From NCBI RefSeq assembly GCF_003351025.1, contig NZ_QPCG01000002.1, positions 1 to 64,000 of the forward strand: a stretch of DNA of 64,000 nucleotides, in the 5' to 3' direction. The notes below the pieces were generated by a model. That model had not been told where the DNA came from. It did not search any database and saw only the letters and a list, made by a program, of their open reading frames with translations. The DNA comes from Mucilaginibacter endophyticus (GTDB lineage: Bacteria > Bacteroidota > Bacteroidia > Sphingobacteriales > Sphingobacteriaceae). Shown piece by piece: positions 8,990-17,238 of this stretch (positions are counted from its first letter, which is position 1; the number at the start of each line of letters is the position of its first letter). A program made the position numbers and the translations under genes.

Positions 8990-10186
8990 CTATAATTGGG
9001 CCGTGCTTTTAGCCGGGAGCCTGCCGGGGTTTAACCAATCGCTGGTTTTGTCATATAATAGTTGGAACAGCGTACGGCGGGTAACATAAAAATTGGCCTG
9101 CAAACTCATGCCTTTTTTTATGCGGCCTACGTAGCCGTTCTTCAATTTCAGTTCGTTTTTATCCAACAGGCACCTCACCTTAAAATAGGGTTGTTGCCCG
9201 TTATCGGTAAATATATCGTTTGATACCGTGAGCACTTTGCCGGTAAGCAAGCCCCACTGGTTATAATTAAAGGCATCAACCTGGAAATTAACTTTAATAT
9301 CAGGCCTGATCAGGCCTATGTCTTTAGGGAGTACATAAATTTCGGCTATCATCCCTGTTTCGGGCGAGATCTCGGCCACTATTTCATTAGCGGCAATTAC
9401 GCTGCCGGGTTGTATGCCGCGCAGGTTTTGCACGGTACCGGTAACGGGCGCACGCAGAGTGTACAGGTCTTTCTCCTGTTCGATAGATTTCCCTTCCGAT
9501 TGCAGGTTGCGCATTTGCGCTTTGAGGCTGGTGTATTCGGCCTGCCATTTACTGCCCTGATCGTCATAAATTAATTGCAGCGCGCTCAGCGCATTCTGAT
9601 ACGCCAGGTGCACAACATCATATTCGGAAGCAGAAATGGCTTTGTTTTTAAAGAGATAGCTGTAACGCTCTTCATTACGACGGGCGGCGGCCAGGTTAGC
9701 ATTGGCATCGCGGGCTTTTTGTTGTAAAAGCACATATTGCTGGCCATATAATTCGGAGGTAAGAGATGGCTTTTTACTCCACTGGTTGCGCTTTACCATA
9801 TCGGCCAGCACCTGTAAATCGGCCAATTGCGCTTCGTATTCTGTTTGCTGGGTATGAGCGGCAAGGTCCTGTTGGTTTATGGCCACCGCCTTTAAAGTAA
9901 CAAGAACCTGGCCTTTGGTAACATGCATGTTTTCTTTCAGCAGCATGGTATCTACCCGGCCGGATACGAGGGGTTTGATCTCATTATGTTCGGTTGACGA
10001 TTTGATAATACCCAAACTTTTTACGTTGATATTAACCTTGATAAAAAATATGGATACCAGGGCGAGCACCGTAAAACCCAAAACCATTTTATAAATAATA
10101 TTGGTTTTAGGGTCATATTTTCTGAAGTGGTACTCGGCAGTGGACGATAGGAACCCTGCCGGGAAAACTTTATTATTGTTATCCAT
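8990..10186 (-). CDS. HlyD-family periplasmic adaptor
   Basis: The 398-aa membrane-fusion protein has one N-terminal transmembrane helix (VLGFTVLALVSIFFIKVN, about residues 35-52), a lipoyl/barrel-sandwich half (IKPLVSGRVDTMLLKENMHV), a long coiled-coil hairpin and a second barrel half (LRAPVTGTVQ). It links the C39 exporter in the inner membrane to a TolC-like channel. It is the first gene of the two-gene export operon, following the peptide genes in the same direction with a terminator-like hairpin in between. Confidence 0.92.
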   Translation of the reverse strand: MDNNNKVFPAGFLSSTAEYHFRKYDPKTNIIYKMVLGFTVLALVSIFFIKVNINVKSLGIIKSSTEHNEIKPLVSGRVDTMLLKENMHVTKGQVLVTLKAVAINQQDLAAHTQQTEYEAQLADLQVLADMVKRNQWSKKPSLTSELYGQQYVLLQQKARDANANLAAARRNEERYSYLFKNKAISASEYDVVHLAYQNALSALQLIYDDQGSKWQAEYTSLKAQMRNLQSEGKSIEQEKDLYTLRAPVTGTVQNLRGIQPGSVIAANEIVAEISPETGMIAEIYVLPKDIGLIRPDIKVNFQVDAFNYNQWGLLTGKVLTVSNDIFTDNGQQPYFKVRCLLDKNELKLKNGYVGRIKKGMSLQANFYVTRRTLFQLLYDKTSDWLNPGRLPAKSTAQL

Positions 10187-10269
10187 TATAAATTCCCCCT
10201 TAGGGTTAGTAGTTTAATATCAAAGCAGCGTAAAGTGTTTTGGTTTACTCCCAAATCCTCTAAACTAAA

Positions 10270-10295
10270 AATGGGACAGCCGCGGCCATCCCATT
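10270..10295 (-). terminator. Rho-independent terminator between peptide gene and export operon
   Basis: AATGGGA (10270-10276) pairs with TCCCATT (10289-10295) around a GC-rich centre. On the minus strand the stem is followed by a run of T residues. It ends the 10312-10542 peptide transcript, perhaps partly, before the HlyD gene. Confidence 0.65.
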
Positions 10296-10311
10296 ATATA
10301 TTGTATAGGTT

Positions 10312-10542
10312 TTAACTTAAATGTGTTCCGTTTAAAAAAGCATCAAAATTAAGGTTGATACCTTTGCCGGCTTCCAGTTTATAATCCTGGTAATTATCGC
10401 CCTGCTGCCACTTAAATTCTATCGAAAGCAGGCTGTCGGTCCCCGCGCTTAAACTCATGCTTGCACCATTGGCCGCGCCTCCGTTTACGGTGGTAAGCTC
10501 GGCTACGCTCAGTTCGCGAATATTGGTTGTGTTGGTTTTCAT
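10312..10542 (-). CDS. Double-glycine-leader peptide (76 aa)
   Basis: The protein starts with a 22-residue leader ending VAELTTVNGG, a typical C39 recognition leader with hydrophobic residues at -4, -7 and -12, followed by AANGAS. The predicted mature peptide of about 54 residues (SLLSIEFKWQQGDNYQDYKL and on) differs from the glycine-rich pair next door and is more hydrophilic. It is the probable substrate of the C39 exporter. Whether it is a bacteriocin, a signal or an immunity-related peptide cannot be seen. Confidence 0.75.
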   Translation of the reverse strand: MKTNTTNIRELSVAELTTVNGGAANGASMSLSAGTDSLLSIEFKWQQGDNYQDYKLEAGKGINLNFDAFLNGTHLS

Positions 10543-10570
10543 GATAGATGATGTTTGCTTTAAAAAATAA

Positions 10571-10598
10571 GCGCGGGCATTATTTAAAATGCCCGCGC
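10571..10598 (-). terminator. Strong terminator after the second GG-leader peptide gene
   Basis: GCGCGGGCATT (10571-10581) and AATGCCCGCGC (10588-10598) form a perfect 11-bp stem with a 6-nt loop. On the minus strand it is followed by TTATTTTTT. It separates the glycine-rich peptide genes from the 76-aa peptide gene, so the latter may have its own promoter. Confidence 0.8.
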
Positions 10599-10618
10599 CA
10601 GGTATATAATTGAAAAAA

Positions 10619-10867
10619 TTATACGCTTTGTGAACCGAAGTTCAGGATTCCGCCCAGGCTTGATGTAATGCCGTTACCTAATGTAAAGGAGCTGGCTTGT
10701 GCCTGGTCGCCGTTTTGGCTGCCTTGTTGAAACGACAGCAGATTAGATATTCCTAAAGAGCCTAACAGACCGCTTTCGCCGCCAGATGTATTTGCTCCAC
10801 CTAAACCTAAAAGTGATCCACCGTTTACTTCCTGTAATTCAGTGTGATTTAATTCCTGCATTTTCAT
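10619..10867 (-). CDS. Glycine-rich double-glycine-leader peptide, copy 1 (82 aa)
   Basis: A 17-residue leader (MKMQELNHTELQEVNGG) precedes a mature part of 65 residues rich in Gly, Ser, Leu and Asn, with SLLGLGGANTSGGESG and ITSSLGGILNFG. It is a close paralogue of the 10971-11219 gene: leader, the first 25 mature residues and the last 20 residues are nearly identical, while the middle varies. The composition suggests an amphipathic or membrane-active secreted peptide of bacteriocin type. It has no cysteines, so no disulfide or lanthionine bridges are possible. Confidence 0.8.
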   Translation of the reverse strand: MKMQELNHTELQEVNGGSLLGLGGANTSGGESGLLGSLGISNLLSFQQGSQNGDQAQASSFTLGNGITSSLGGILNFGSQSV

Positions 10868-10886
10868 AGTGTATGTATTTAAAATG

Positions 10887-10921
10887 TTGCCTACTCTGTT
10901 AAAAGGTTTTCGGCCGTCCCT
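10887..10921 (-). promoter_or_regulatory. Conserved 5'-leader element, copy 1
   Basis: A sequence of about 34 nt, TTGCCTACTCTGTTAAA followed by (A)GGTTTTCGGCSRTCCCT on the plus strand, lies just upstream of this peptide gene and recurs upstream of its paralogue. It may be a transcription or RNA regulatory element, or simply the edge of the duplicated unit. Confidence 0.5.
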
Positions 10922-10970
10922 TGGTAATCATAATCACAGCATTGCTGCAAGTGCTTCAATTCAATTTAGC

Positions 10971-11219
10971 TTAAACGCTTTTTGAACCAAAGTTTAAAAT
11001 ACCGCCAAGCGATGACGTAATGCCATTACCTAACGAGAATGATGTAGAGCTGCTTTGATCGCCATTTTTCGACGCGCTGCTAAATGATAAAAGGTTGTCG
11101 ATACCCAGGCTACCTAACAGGCCGCTTTCGCCGCTTGATGTGTTTGCACCGCCCAGGCCCAAAAGTGAACCACCATTTACTTCTCTTAATTCCATTTCAT
11201 TCAAATCTTGCATTTTCAT
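10971..11219 (-). CDS. Glycine-rich double-glycine-leader peptide, copy 2 (82 aa)
   Basis: This is the paralogue of the 10619-10867 gene and the same length. The leader MKMQDLNEMELREVNGG precedes a mature peptide with SLLGLGGANTSSGESG and a C-terminus ending NFGSKSV. Differences concentrate in residues about 42-60 (SFSSASKNGDQSSSTSF against SFQQGSQNGDQAQASSF). It is the promoter-proximal peptide gene of the cluster. A two-peptide bacteriocin is conceivable, but recent tandem duplication fits equally well. Confidence 0.8.
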   Translation of the reverse strand: MKMQDLNEMELREVNGGSLLGLGGANTSSGESGLLGSLGIDNLLSFSSASKNGDQSSSTSFSLGNGITSSLGGILNFGSKSV

Positions 11220-11236
11220 GGTTATGTAGATTAGTT

Positions 11237-11270
11237 TTGCCTACTCTGTTAAAGGTTTTCGGCGATCCCT
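11237..11270 (-). promoter_or_regulatory. Conserved 5'-leader element, copy 2
   Basis: This is the second copy of the TTGCCTACTCTGTTAAA ... GGTTTTCGGC element, at the same distance from the start codon as copy 1 (about 18-20 nt). Matching position and sequence support function or a recent duplication of about 350 bp including the untranslated region. Confidence 0.5.
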
Positions 11271-11752
11271 CGTTTTGTTCGTTTGATTGATTAACGTCGA
11301 TAATTGTATTACGGATTTAATTTAAAGTTAATAATTAACAACCAAATCGAGTTCTTTTATCGCTATAGGTTGTGTTGTATTTAAAACATAATAAGAAAAC
11401 GATGTGTTAAACGCGCATGCAAGCATTGCCCGATTACCTATAAATTAAGAATATCACAGGAAGGAAAACAGGGTAAAATTTAATGTTTAGACATTGAATT
11501 TCACTACTCCTGGTTGTTAGAAAGTTTTGCTATTTATTATATGATTCCTCTTTTCATATGTCAAGTCCTCAAAAAACGAAATAATTGGGGGCATTTCATA
11601 GTTTTCTAAAATCTATCCCGTTCATATTTGCGTAAGTTCGATAACACCCTTAGTTATTTAAATAACGATTACACATTAAAGTATAAGTTTAAAGGCTGGT
11701 TAGTTTTTAACTCCGGCTAATTAATATCCATCTACCTAAAAAAACAAACACC
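11271..11752. other. Intergenic region between peptide locus and tatA
   Basis: No gene is seen in these roughly 480 AT-rich bases. They separate leftward peptide genes from rightward tatA and should contain both promoters. I could not fix a convincing TAnnTTTG box for either direction. Confidence 0.4.
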
Positions 11753-11929
11753 ATGGGATTAGGCGCACCAGAGATCATACTGATTTTAATAGCTATACTG
11801 TTATTGTTCGGCGGAAAAAAAATACCTGAAATGATGAAGGGCCTTGGGAAGGGCATGAAAGAGTTTAAAGAAGCGCAAAACGGAGAACAGGCAGGAACGG
11901 CTTCCGAGAGCCCCAAAACGCAACTTTAA
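11753..11929 (+). CDS. tatA: TatA/E-family twin-arginine translocase subunit
   Basis: This 58-aa protein has the TatA pattern: a short periplasmic start (MGLGAPE), one transmembrane helix ([20 protein letters not shown]), then an amphipathic helix with [14 protein letters not shown]. The FGGKKIPEM hinge is diagnostic. TatA multimers make the pore for folded proteins. It is only 10 bp upstream of the ECF sigma gene and may be co-transcribed with it, which is unusual because tatC is not near. Confidence 0.88.
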   Translation: MGLGAPEIILILIAILLLFGGKKIPEMMKGLGKGMKEFKEAQNGEQAGTASESPKTQL

Positions 11930-11939
11930 ATAAAGCAAC

Positions 11940-12515
11940 ATGGGACATAAAAGAAAGTTGACCTTACCGGAAGAGTACCTCATTAAATTGATCAGGGAGC
12001 GTCATCCAGAGGGGGCCAAAGCACTTTATCATATGTATAGCGGTTCGTTGTATGGTGTAATATCTCGCATTATTACTGATGAAGCTCTTAGTGAAGACGT
12101 TCTTCAGGAGTGTTTTATCAAGGTATGGCAGAGTTTTGATTCATATGATGAGAATAGAGGCCGTCTTTATACATGGATGTCGAATATAGCCCGCAATATG
12201 GCGATCGATCAACTTCGTTCAAAGGAATTTAGAAACAGTCAGCGACACCAAAGAATTTCAGAATTCTACGAAGAATTTTATGAAGATGAAGTAAGCAGTG
12301 TAAATGTAGATATGCGTTTTTTAAGAATTGGCGCCAATAAGTTACCTGATAAAGAGCGGTGTATCATAGACCTGATATACTATAAGGGTTATACGCACTG
12401 TGAGGCAGCTGAAGAATTACAGATACCACTAGGTACTATTAAAACGAGAATTATAAGGGCTATTAAGCGTCTTAAGCTTCATTATGCCCTTGAATATTTG
12501 CCAAAGGTCTCTTAA
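11940..12515 (+). CDS. ECF-type RNA polymerase sigma factor
   Basis: The 191-aa protein has sigma region 2 (ALSEDVLQECFIKVWQSFDS, NRGRLYTWMSNIARNMAIDQ) and region 4 (LPDKERCIIDLIYYKGYTHC, LQIPLGTIKTRIIRAIKRLK). It should redirect RNA polymerase to stress or envelope promoters. No anti-sigma gene is adjacent, whereas similar lipid clusters in Proteobacteria usually carry a ChrR-type anti-sigma. The lipid operon begins 118 bp downstream and is a natural candidate target. Confidence 0.9.
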   Translation: MGHKRKLTLPEEYLIKLIRERHPEGAKALYHMYSGSLYGVISRIITDEALSEDVLQECFIKVWQSFDSYDENRGRLYTWMSNIARNMAIDQLRSKEFRNSQRHQRISEFYEEFYEDEVSSVNVDMRFLRIGANKLPDKERCIIDLIYYKGYTHCEAAEELQIPLGTIKTRIIRAIKRLKLHYALEYLPKVS

Positions 12516-12633
12516 TTATATATTCAACTGACTCCCATCCTTTGCTTATGGGGTAAAATCCTTTAGATGCCTTCAACATATAAATATCTGTGTAAGATAA
12601 ATCTGCCAGCCGCTGTTATTCGTAATACATAGT

Positions 12634-12972
12634 ATGGTTACTTTTCTGAAGATCTTATTCAGTGCAATATTACTATGGATATCCTACACCGTGATAACCA
12701 CCAGCCTAAAAAGTAACCTACTTACCGAATGGGATTTTTTAGGGGACATCCCATGGATGCGCGCAACGCTTTGGGATTTTTATGCCAATGTAACCGTAAT
12801 ATTTGTGTGGGTTTGTTATAAAGAAAACAGGGTACTGACGTCACTGTTATGGCTTTTATTACTTTTTTGCCTCGGTAGTATAGCCAGCTGTGCTTACGTG
12901 CTTATTCAATTATTCAAACTTGAACCCGGCGAAGGCCTTAAAGAATTTTTCGGCAAACAACATGCAAAATAA
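12634..12972 (+). CDS. DUF1475-like membrane protein
   Basis: The 112-aa protein has about three transmembrane helices. PWMRATLWDFYANVTVIFVW followed by VLTSLLWLLLLFCLGSIASC and VLIQLFKL matches the DUF1475 family. Its biochemical role is unknown, but it recurs beside DUF1295 and cyclopropane-synthase-like genes. It overlaps the next gene by 11 bp and is first in the lipid operon. Confidence 0.7.
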   Translation: MVTFLKILFSAILLWISYTVITTSLKSNLLTEWDFLGDIPWMRATLWDFYANVTVIFVWVCYKENRVLTSLLWLLLLFCLGSIASCAYVLIQLFKLEPGEGLKEFFGKQHAK

Positions 12973-13759
12973 CCCCATATTGCTTTTAGCACTTTACAGT
13001 ACAGCCGCTTGTTGTTTTATCATGGCGCTGGTATGGATATTGTCATATAAGATCAAAAACGCAGGCGTGGTCGATATTTTCTGGTCGTACAATTTTCCTG
13101 TAATAGCCATTATTTTACTGGTGCTGGCACCCGGCTTTGAATTGCGTAAATATATGCTTTGTGGTATGGTGATCATCGCCGGATTACGTTTGGGCACGCA
13201 TTTAGCCATCAGGATACTAAAACACTTGCACGAAGAAGAGCCGCGTTATAAACATATTAGGGAAGAGTGGGGGAGTAAAGCTGAAGTAAAGATGGCAGGT
13301 TTCTTTCAAATGCAAGGGATCTCAAATGTATTGCTAAGCATTCCTTTTTTTATCACCGCAGTTAATATACAAACCACAATATCTGCATTTGAATATACGG
13401 GCGCTTCTTTATGGCTCATTAGTGTTACCGGCGAAGCTATAGCCGATCAGCAACTGGCCCGATTCAAAAAAGATACTGCTAATAAAGGTAAAGTTTGCGA
13501 TACAGGGCTTTGGAATTACTCCCGTCATCCCAACTATTTTTTTGAATGGCTGATGTGGGTATCCTACTTTATTTTCGCCTTAGGTTCACCTTGTGGATAT
13601 ATCGCCATAATTAGCCCTGCAATTATTTTGTACCTGTTGCTTAAAGTAACCGGCATACCCGCTACAGAACAACAATCTCTTAGAACCAAAGGCGAAGCTT
13701 TTAAAAGATACCAGGAAACCACCAGTGTTTTTGTACCCTGGTTTAAAAAATCTAACTGA
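12962..13759 (+). CDS. DUF1295 / steroid 5-alpha-reductase-like membrane enzyme
   Basis: I start this 265-aa protein at ATG 12962 (MQNNPILLLALYS), overlapping the previous stop; the frame runs further upstream but would overlap 83 bp. It has about six transmembrane helices and the family signature GLWNYSRHPNYFFEWLMW near residue 180, which in 5-alpha-reductase and isoprenylcysteine methyltransferase-like folds binds the cofactor. It probably reduces or modifies a lipid intermediate in the membrane. Confidence 0.8.
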   Translation: MQNNPILLLALYSTAACCFIMALVWILSYKIKNAGVVDIFWSYNFPVIAIILLVLAPGFELRKYMLCGMVIIAGLRLGTHLAIRILKHLHEEEPRYKHIREEWGSKAEVKMAGFFQMQGISNVLLSIPFFITAVNIQTTISAFEYTGASLWLISVTGEAIADQQLARFKKDTANKGKVCDTGLWNYSRHPNYFFEWLMWVSYFIFALGSPCGYIAIISPAIILYLLLKVTGIPATEQQSLRTKGEAFKRYQETTSVFVPWFKKSN

Positions 13760-13774
13760 TATAATCCATTAATT

Positions 13775-14809
13775 ATGTGGTACGAAAAACTATTGGAACA
13801 AGACCGTATGCCCGATGCCCTGATAAGGGCGGGCATCCGCCGATTATTAAAACAACGCTTACGCGATGAAAATAAAGGCAATGTTGAACTGCAGCAGCAA
13901 CATTTGATGGATTTAATAGAAAAGCTGAAAATTTCTCCTATTGCTGTAAACACCGCCGATGCCAATCAACAACACTATGAAGTGCCCACCGTTTTTTACC
14001 AGTATTGCCTCGGTAAAAACTTAAAGTACTCAAGCGGCTACTGGAAACCAGGTACAAAAGATATTGATACGGCCGAAACAGACATGCTTGAGCTAAGCTG
14101 CACCCGTGCCGAATTACAAAACGGACAGCAGGTGTTAGAATTAGGGTGTGGCTGGGGTTCGTTATCGCTTTACATGGCGGCAAAATACTCGGAAAGTACT
14201 TTTACCGTTGTTAGCAATTCGGCAACACAAAAGCTTTATATCGACGGGCAGGCGCAGGAACGCGGTATCAATAATTTAACCGTAATAACGGCTGATATCA
14301 ATAGTTTCAATATTAATCAACAATTTGACCGTGTGGTATCGGTAGAGATGTTTGAGCACATGCGCAATTACAAAGTTCTTTTAAATAAGGTGGCATCCTT
14401 TTTAAAACCAGATGGTAAATTGTGGATCCATATTTTTACCCATAAAGAATATGCTTACCTTTTTGAAGTTATCGATGATACCGACTGGATGAGCAAATAT
14501 TTCTTTACAGGCGGCATTATGCCAAGCGACGACCTGATGTTTTATTTTAACGACGATTTGGTAATAAAAAAACACTGGCATGTTAACGGCACGCACTATA
14601 GTAAAACGGCCGAGGCTTGGCTGGCAAACATGGATGCGCACAAAACGCAGATCATGCCCGTTTTTGAAGAAACTTATGGAAAAGAGCAAGCGCTGAAGTG
14701 GTGGGTTTACTGGCGTGTTTTTTATATGGCTTGCGCTGAGTTGTGGAACTTTAACAGTGGCAACGAATGGTTGGTAAGCCATTACCTTTTTCAAAAAACA
14801 GGCGCATGA
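13775..14809 (+). CDS. SAM-dependent methyltransferase, cyclopropane-synthase/coclaurine-methyltransferase type
   Basis: The 344-aa protein has the CFA-synthase-like fold: NQQHYEVPTVFYQYCLGKNL (substrate region), SAM motif I VLELGCGWGSLSLYMA, and VVSVEMFEHMRNY. It is shorter than true CFA synthases and resembles the coclaurine N-methyltransferase-like branch that accompanies CFA synthase in light-stress lipid clusters. It likely methylates an unsaturated acyl chain. Its stop overlaps the next start (ATGA). Confidence 0.85.
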   Translation: MWYEKLLEQDRMPDALIRAGIRRLLKQRLRDENKGNVELQQQHLMDLIEKLKISPIAVNTADANQQHYEVPTVFYQYCLGKNLKYSSGYWKPGTKDIDTAETDMLELSCTRAELQNGQQVLELGCGWGSLSLYMAAKYSESTFTVVSNSATQKLYIDGQAQERGINNLTVITADINSFNINQQFDRVVSVEMFEHMRNYKVLLNKVASFLKPDGKLWIHIFTHKEYAYLFEVIDDTDWMSKYFFTGGIMPSDDLMFYFNDDLVIKKHWHVNGTHYSKTAEAWLANMDAHKTQIMPVFEETYGKEQALKWWVYWRVFYMACAELWNFNSGNEWLVSHYLFQKTGA

Positions 14810-15927
14810 CGAGGCTGATAATCGCGATCATTCTGTTATTAATGGCTCTGCTAACGGTATTGCGGGCACCAGAATTTCATCTTTGGATGTTGGCTATTAT
14901 CGTGAGTGAGTTTTGCTGGGTGTTTGCCCTTATTGCTTTAATAACTTTCGCTACAGGCCTTACGCCAAGGCTGCTGCAGTTGGCAGGCAGCATCATCTGC
15001 GTGCTGGCTTTTTTACTCTATGTCTCGCCTATCATGAGGGCATACATCGTGTCGGATTCACTAAAAATTGATATAGAGAAAGCTTTCCCTGCCGATAAAA
15101 ATATCGATGATGCAGAACCTTTCAGTCTATCAAAGCTTTTTAAAAGTACCCCGCATGTAGATCATCAAACACTCAATTATGCAACTTATACTGACACTGC
15201 GCTAACCCTTGATTTTTATCAAAGTAAAATAAAGGGGGACAGACCCTGTGTTATTGTGGTACACGGAGGTTCATGGAGCGGCGGCGATAACAAGCAATTG
15301 CCTGACTTGAACAGCCTGCTTGCAGAAAAAGGCTATCATGTTGCCGCTATCAATTATCGCCTGGCACCGAAATGGAAAAGCCCGGCTCCGGTAGAAGATA
15401 TTGCCAATTGCCTGAAGCACCTTTGCCATCATGCCGCGGAACTGCACCTTGACACTGCTAAATTCATATTGCTGGGCCGCTCCGCGGGGGCACAGATCGC
15501 TTTGCTTGCTGCTTATACCCTGAAAAGTAAAAACATAGTCGGTGTGATCGACTTTTACGGGCCTGCGGATATGGTTTGGGGGTATTCCATTCCCTCCAAT
15601 CCGCTCATTATGGACTCAAGAGCGGTAATGGCAGATTACGTTGGCGGCACATACGCTCAGGTCCCTGAAAAATTTAAGGCCAGTTCGCCGTTAATTTTCG
15701 CGGGGCATCAAGTCCCACCAACGCTCATTATCCATGGTGAAAACGATGTTTTGGTAGCCTACGACCATAGCCGCCGATTAAACGAAAAGTTGCAACAGCT
15801 TGGTGTTGCTCATTATTGGTTAAGGTTACCCTGGGCCACACATGGTTTCGACTATGTATTCAACGGCCCTGGCGGGCAATTATCCACTTATGCGGTGCTA
15901 CATTTTTTAAATTCTATAACCAGGTAA
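14806..15927 (+). CDS. Alpha/beta hydrolase with N-terminal membrane helices
   Basis: I take the start at ATG 14806, overlapping the previous stop, giving 373 aa. Three hydrophobic helices (residues 1-85) are followed by a BD-FAE-like esterase domain with oxyanion motif VVHGGSWSGGD, nucleophile elbow LLGRSAGAQ (Ser) and a C-terminal ATHGFD carrying the catalytic His; ENDVLVA holds the Asp. It may act as a lipase or thioesterase supplying or releasing acyl chains. It is not a usual member of this cluster type. Confidence 0.8.
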   Translation: MTRLIIAIILLLMALLTVLRAPEFHLWMLAIIVSEFCWVFALIALITFATGLTPRLLQLAGSIICVLAFLLYVSPIMRAYIVSDSLKIDIEKAFPADKNIDDAEPFSLSKLFKSTPHVDHQTLNYATYTDTALTLDFYQSKIKGDRPCVIVVHGGSWSGGDNKQLPDLNSLLAEKGYHVAAINYRLAPKWKSPAPVEDIANCLKHLCHHAAELHLDTAKFILLGRSAGAQIALLAAYTLKSKNIVGVIDFYGPADMVWGYSIPSNPLIMDSRAVMADYVGGTYAQVPEKFKASSPLIFAGHQVPPTLIIHGENDVLVAYDHSRRLNEKLQQLGVAHYWLRLPWATHGFDYVFNGPGGQLSTYAVLHFLNSITR

Positions 15928-15928
15928 C

Positions 15929-17224
15929 ATGCTAAAAACAGCAATTATTGGAACCGGTATTGCCGGCATGGGCTGCGGACATTTTTTATATCCGAATGGC
16001 GACGATATTACGTTGTACGAACAAAATGATTATACCGGCGGGCACACAAATACGATAACCGTAAACGAAAATGGAAAGCCGGTACATATCGATACAGGTT
16101 TTATGGTTTTCAATTATAAAACCTACCCTAACCTTTGCAGGCTGTTTAAGGAACTGGATGCGCCGGTAAAGAAAACCGAAATGTCGTTTAGTGTGCAGTA
16201 TCAGCCTACCGGTTTGGAATACAGCGGGTCGAGTGTTAACCACCTCTTTGCCCAACGCAAAAATATTTTTAGTCCTTCCTTTATCAGGATGCTGATGCAG
16301 ATAAGCCGTTTTAACCAGCAAAGCGTTAAAATATTGAAGGATCCTCGTTACCAGGATTATTCGATCGGGCGGTATATTAAGGAGTTTGGTTTTAGTGAGG
16401 ATATGCTATGGAAATATCTGGTGCCCATGAGTTCGGCCGTGTGGTCGACTCCTATGGAGCAGATGCTTAATTTTCCAGCCGTTACTTTAATCCGTTTTTT
16501 CCTGAACCATGGTTTTTTAGGACTTAACACCCAACATCAGTGGTATACGTTACACAATGGCAGCCAGGCCTACCGCGAGTTATTGATCAAACCGTTTAAA
16601 AATAAAATAAGGCTCGGGAACAAAGCTGTAAGTGTTGCCCGGAACGATAATGGCAAAGTTACCGTACGTAGCACGGACGGCACAGAAGAAGAATTTGACA
16701 GGGTAATTATCGCTGCCCATGGCGACGAAGCGTTGGCTATGCTGGCTTCGCCAACCGAAAAGGAAACAAGGTTGTTATCGGCATTTAAATATCAATATAA
16801 TAAAGCCGTTTTGCATACTGATGAAAGTATTATGCCAAAAACCAAACTGGCCTGGAGTAGCTGGAATTACAGCATTAGGGAGCAAAAGGGTAGACTAGAA
16901 CCTACAACCATTTATTGGATGAACCGTCTTCAGCAGGTATCTGACAAAAAAAACTATTTTGTTTCCATTAATCCGCACGAAGGGTTAAATGAGCAAAAAA
17001 TTTTAAAAGAGATAGATTACCACCATCCACTTTTTGATATAGCTGCCATAAACGCACAAAAAAAACTTCAGGAACTAAATAAGGCAGGTCCGATATATTT
17101 CTGCGGCAGCTATTTTAAGTATGGCTTTCATGAGGATGCTTTTACAAGTGCGGTTGATCTATGCTCGCAATTGTTGGGTAAACCCGTTTACGATGCTGAT
17201 AAAATCATCCAGCCGCCGGTTTAA
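15929..17224 (+). CDS. FAD-dependent amine-oxidase-like oxidoreductase
   Basis: The 431-aa protein has a dinucleotide-binding start (IIGTGIAGMGCGHFL), the GHTNT motif after YEQNDYTGG, and a C-terminal FAD-contact CGSYFKYGFHEDA. It belongs to the NAD(P)-binding/amine oxidase family usually paired with DUF1365 and CFA-type enzymes, where it is thought to desaturate or oxidize modified acyl chains. It begins 1 bp after the hydrolase stop. Confidence 0.88.
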   Translation: MLKTAIIGTGIAGMGCGHFLYPNGDDITLYEQNDYTGGHTNTITVNENGKPVHIDTGFMVFNYKTYPNLCRLFKELDAPVKKTEMSFSVQYQPTGLEYSGSSVNHLFAQRKNIFSPSFIRMLMQISRFNQQSVKILKDPRYQDYSIGRYIKEFGFSEDMLWKYLVPMSSAVWSTPMEQMLNFPAVTLIRFFLNHGFLGLNTQHQWYTLHNGSQAYRELLIKPFKNKIRLGNKAVSVARNDNGKVTVRSTDGTEEEFDRVIIAAHGDEALAMLASPTEKETRLLSAFKYQYNKAVLHTDESIMPKTKLAWSSWNYSIREQKGRLEPTTIYWMNRLQQVSDKKNYFVSINPHEGLNEQKILKEIDYHHPLFDIAAINAQKKLQELNKAGPIYFCGSYFKYGFHEDAFTSAVDLCSQLLGKPVYDADKIIQPPV

Positions 17225-17238
17225 ATCGTAAGTAAGTT

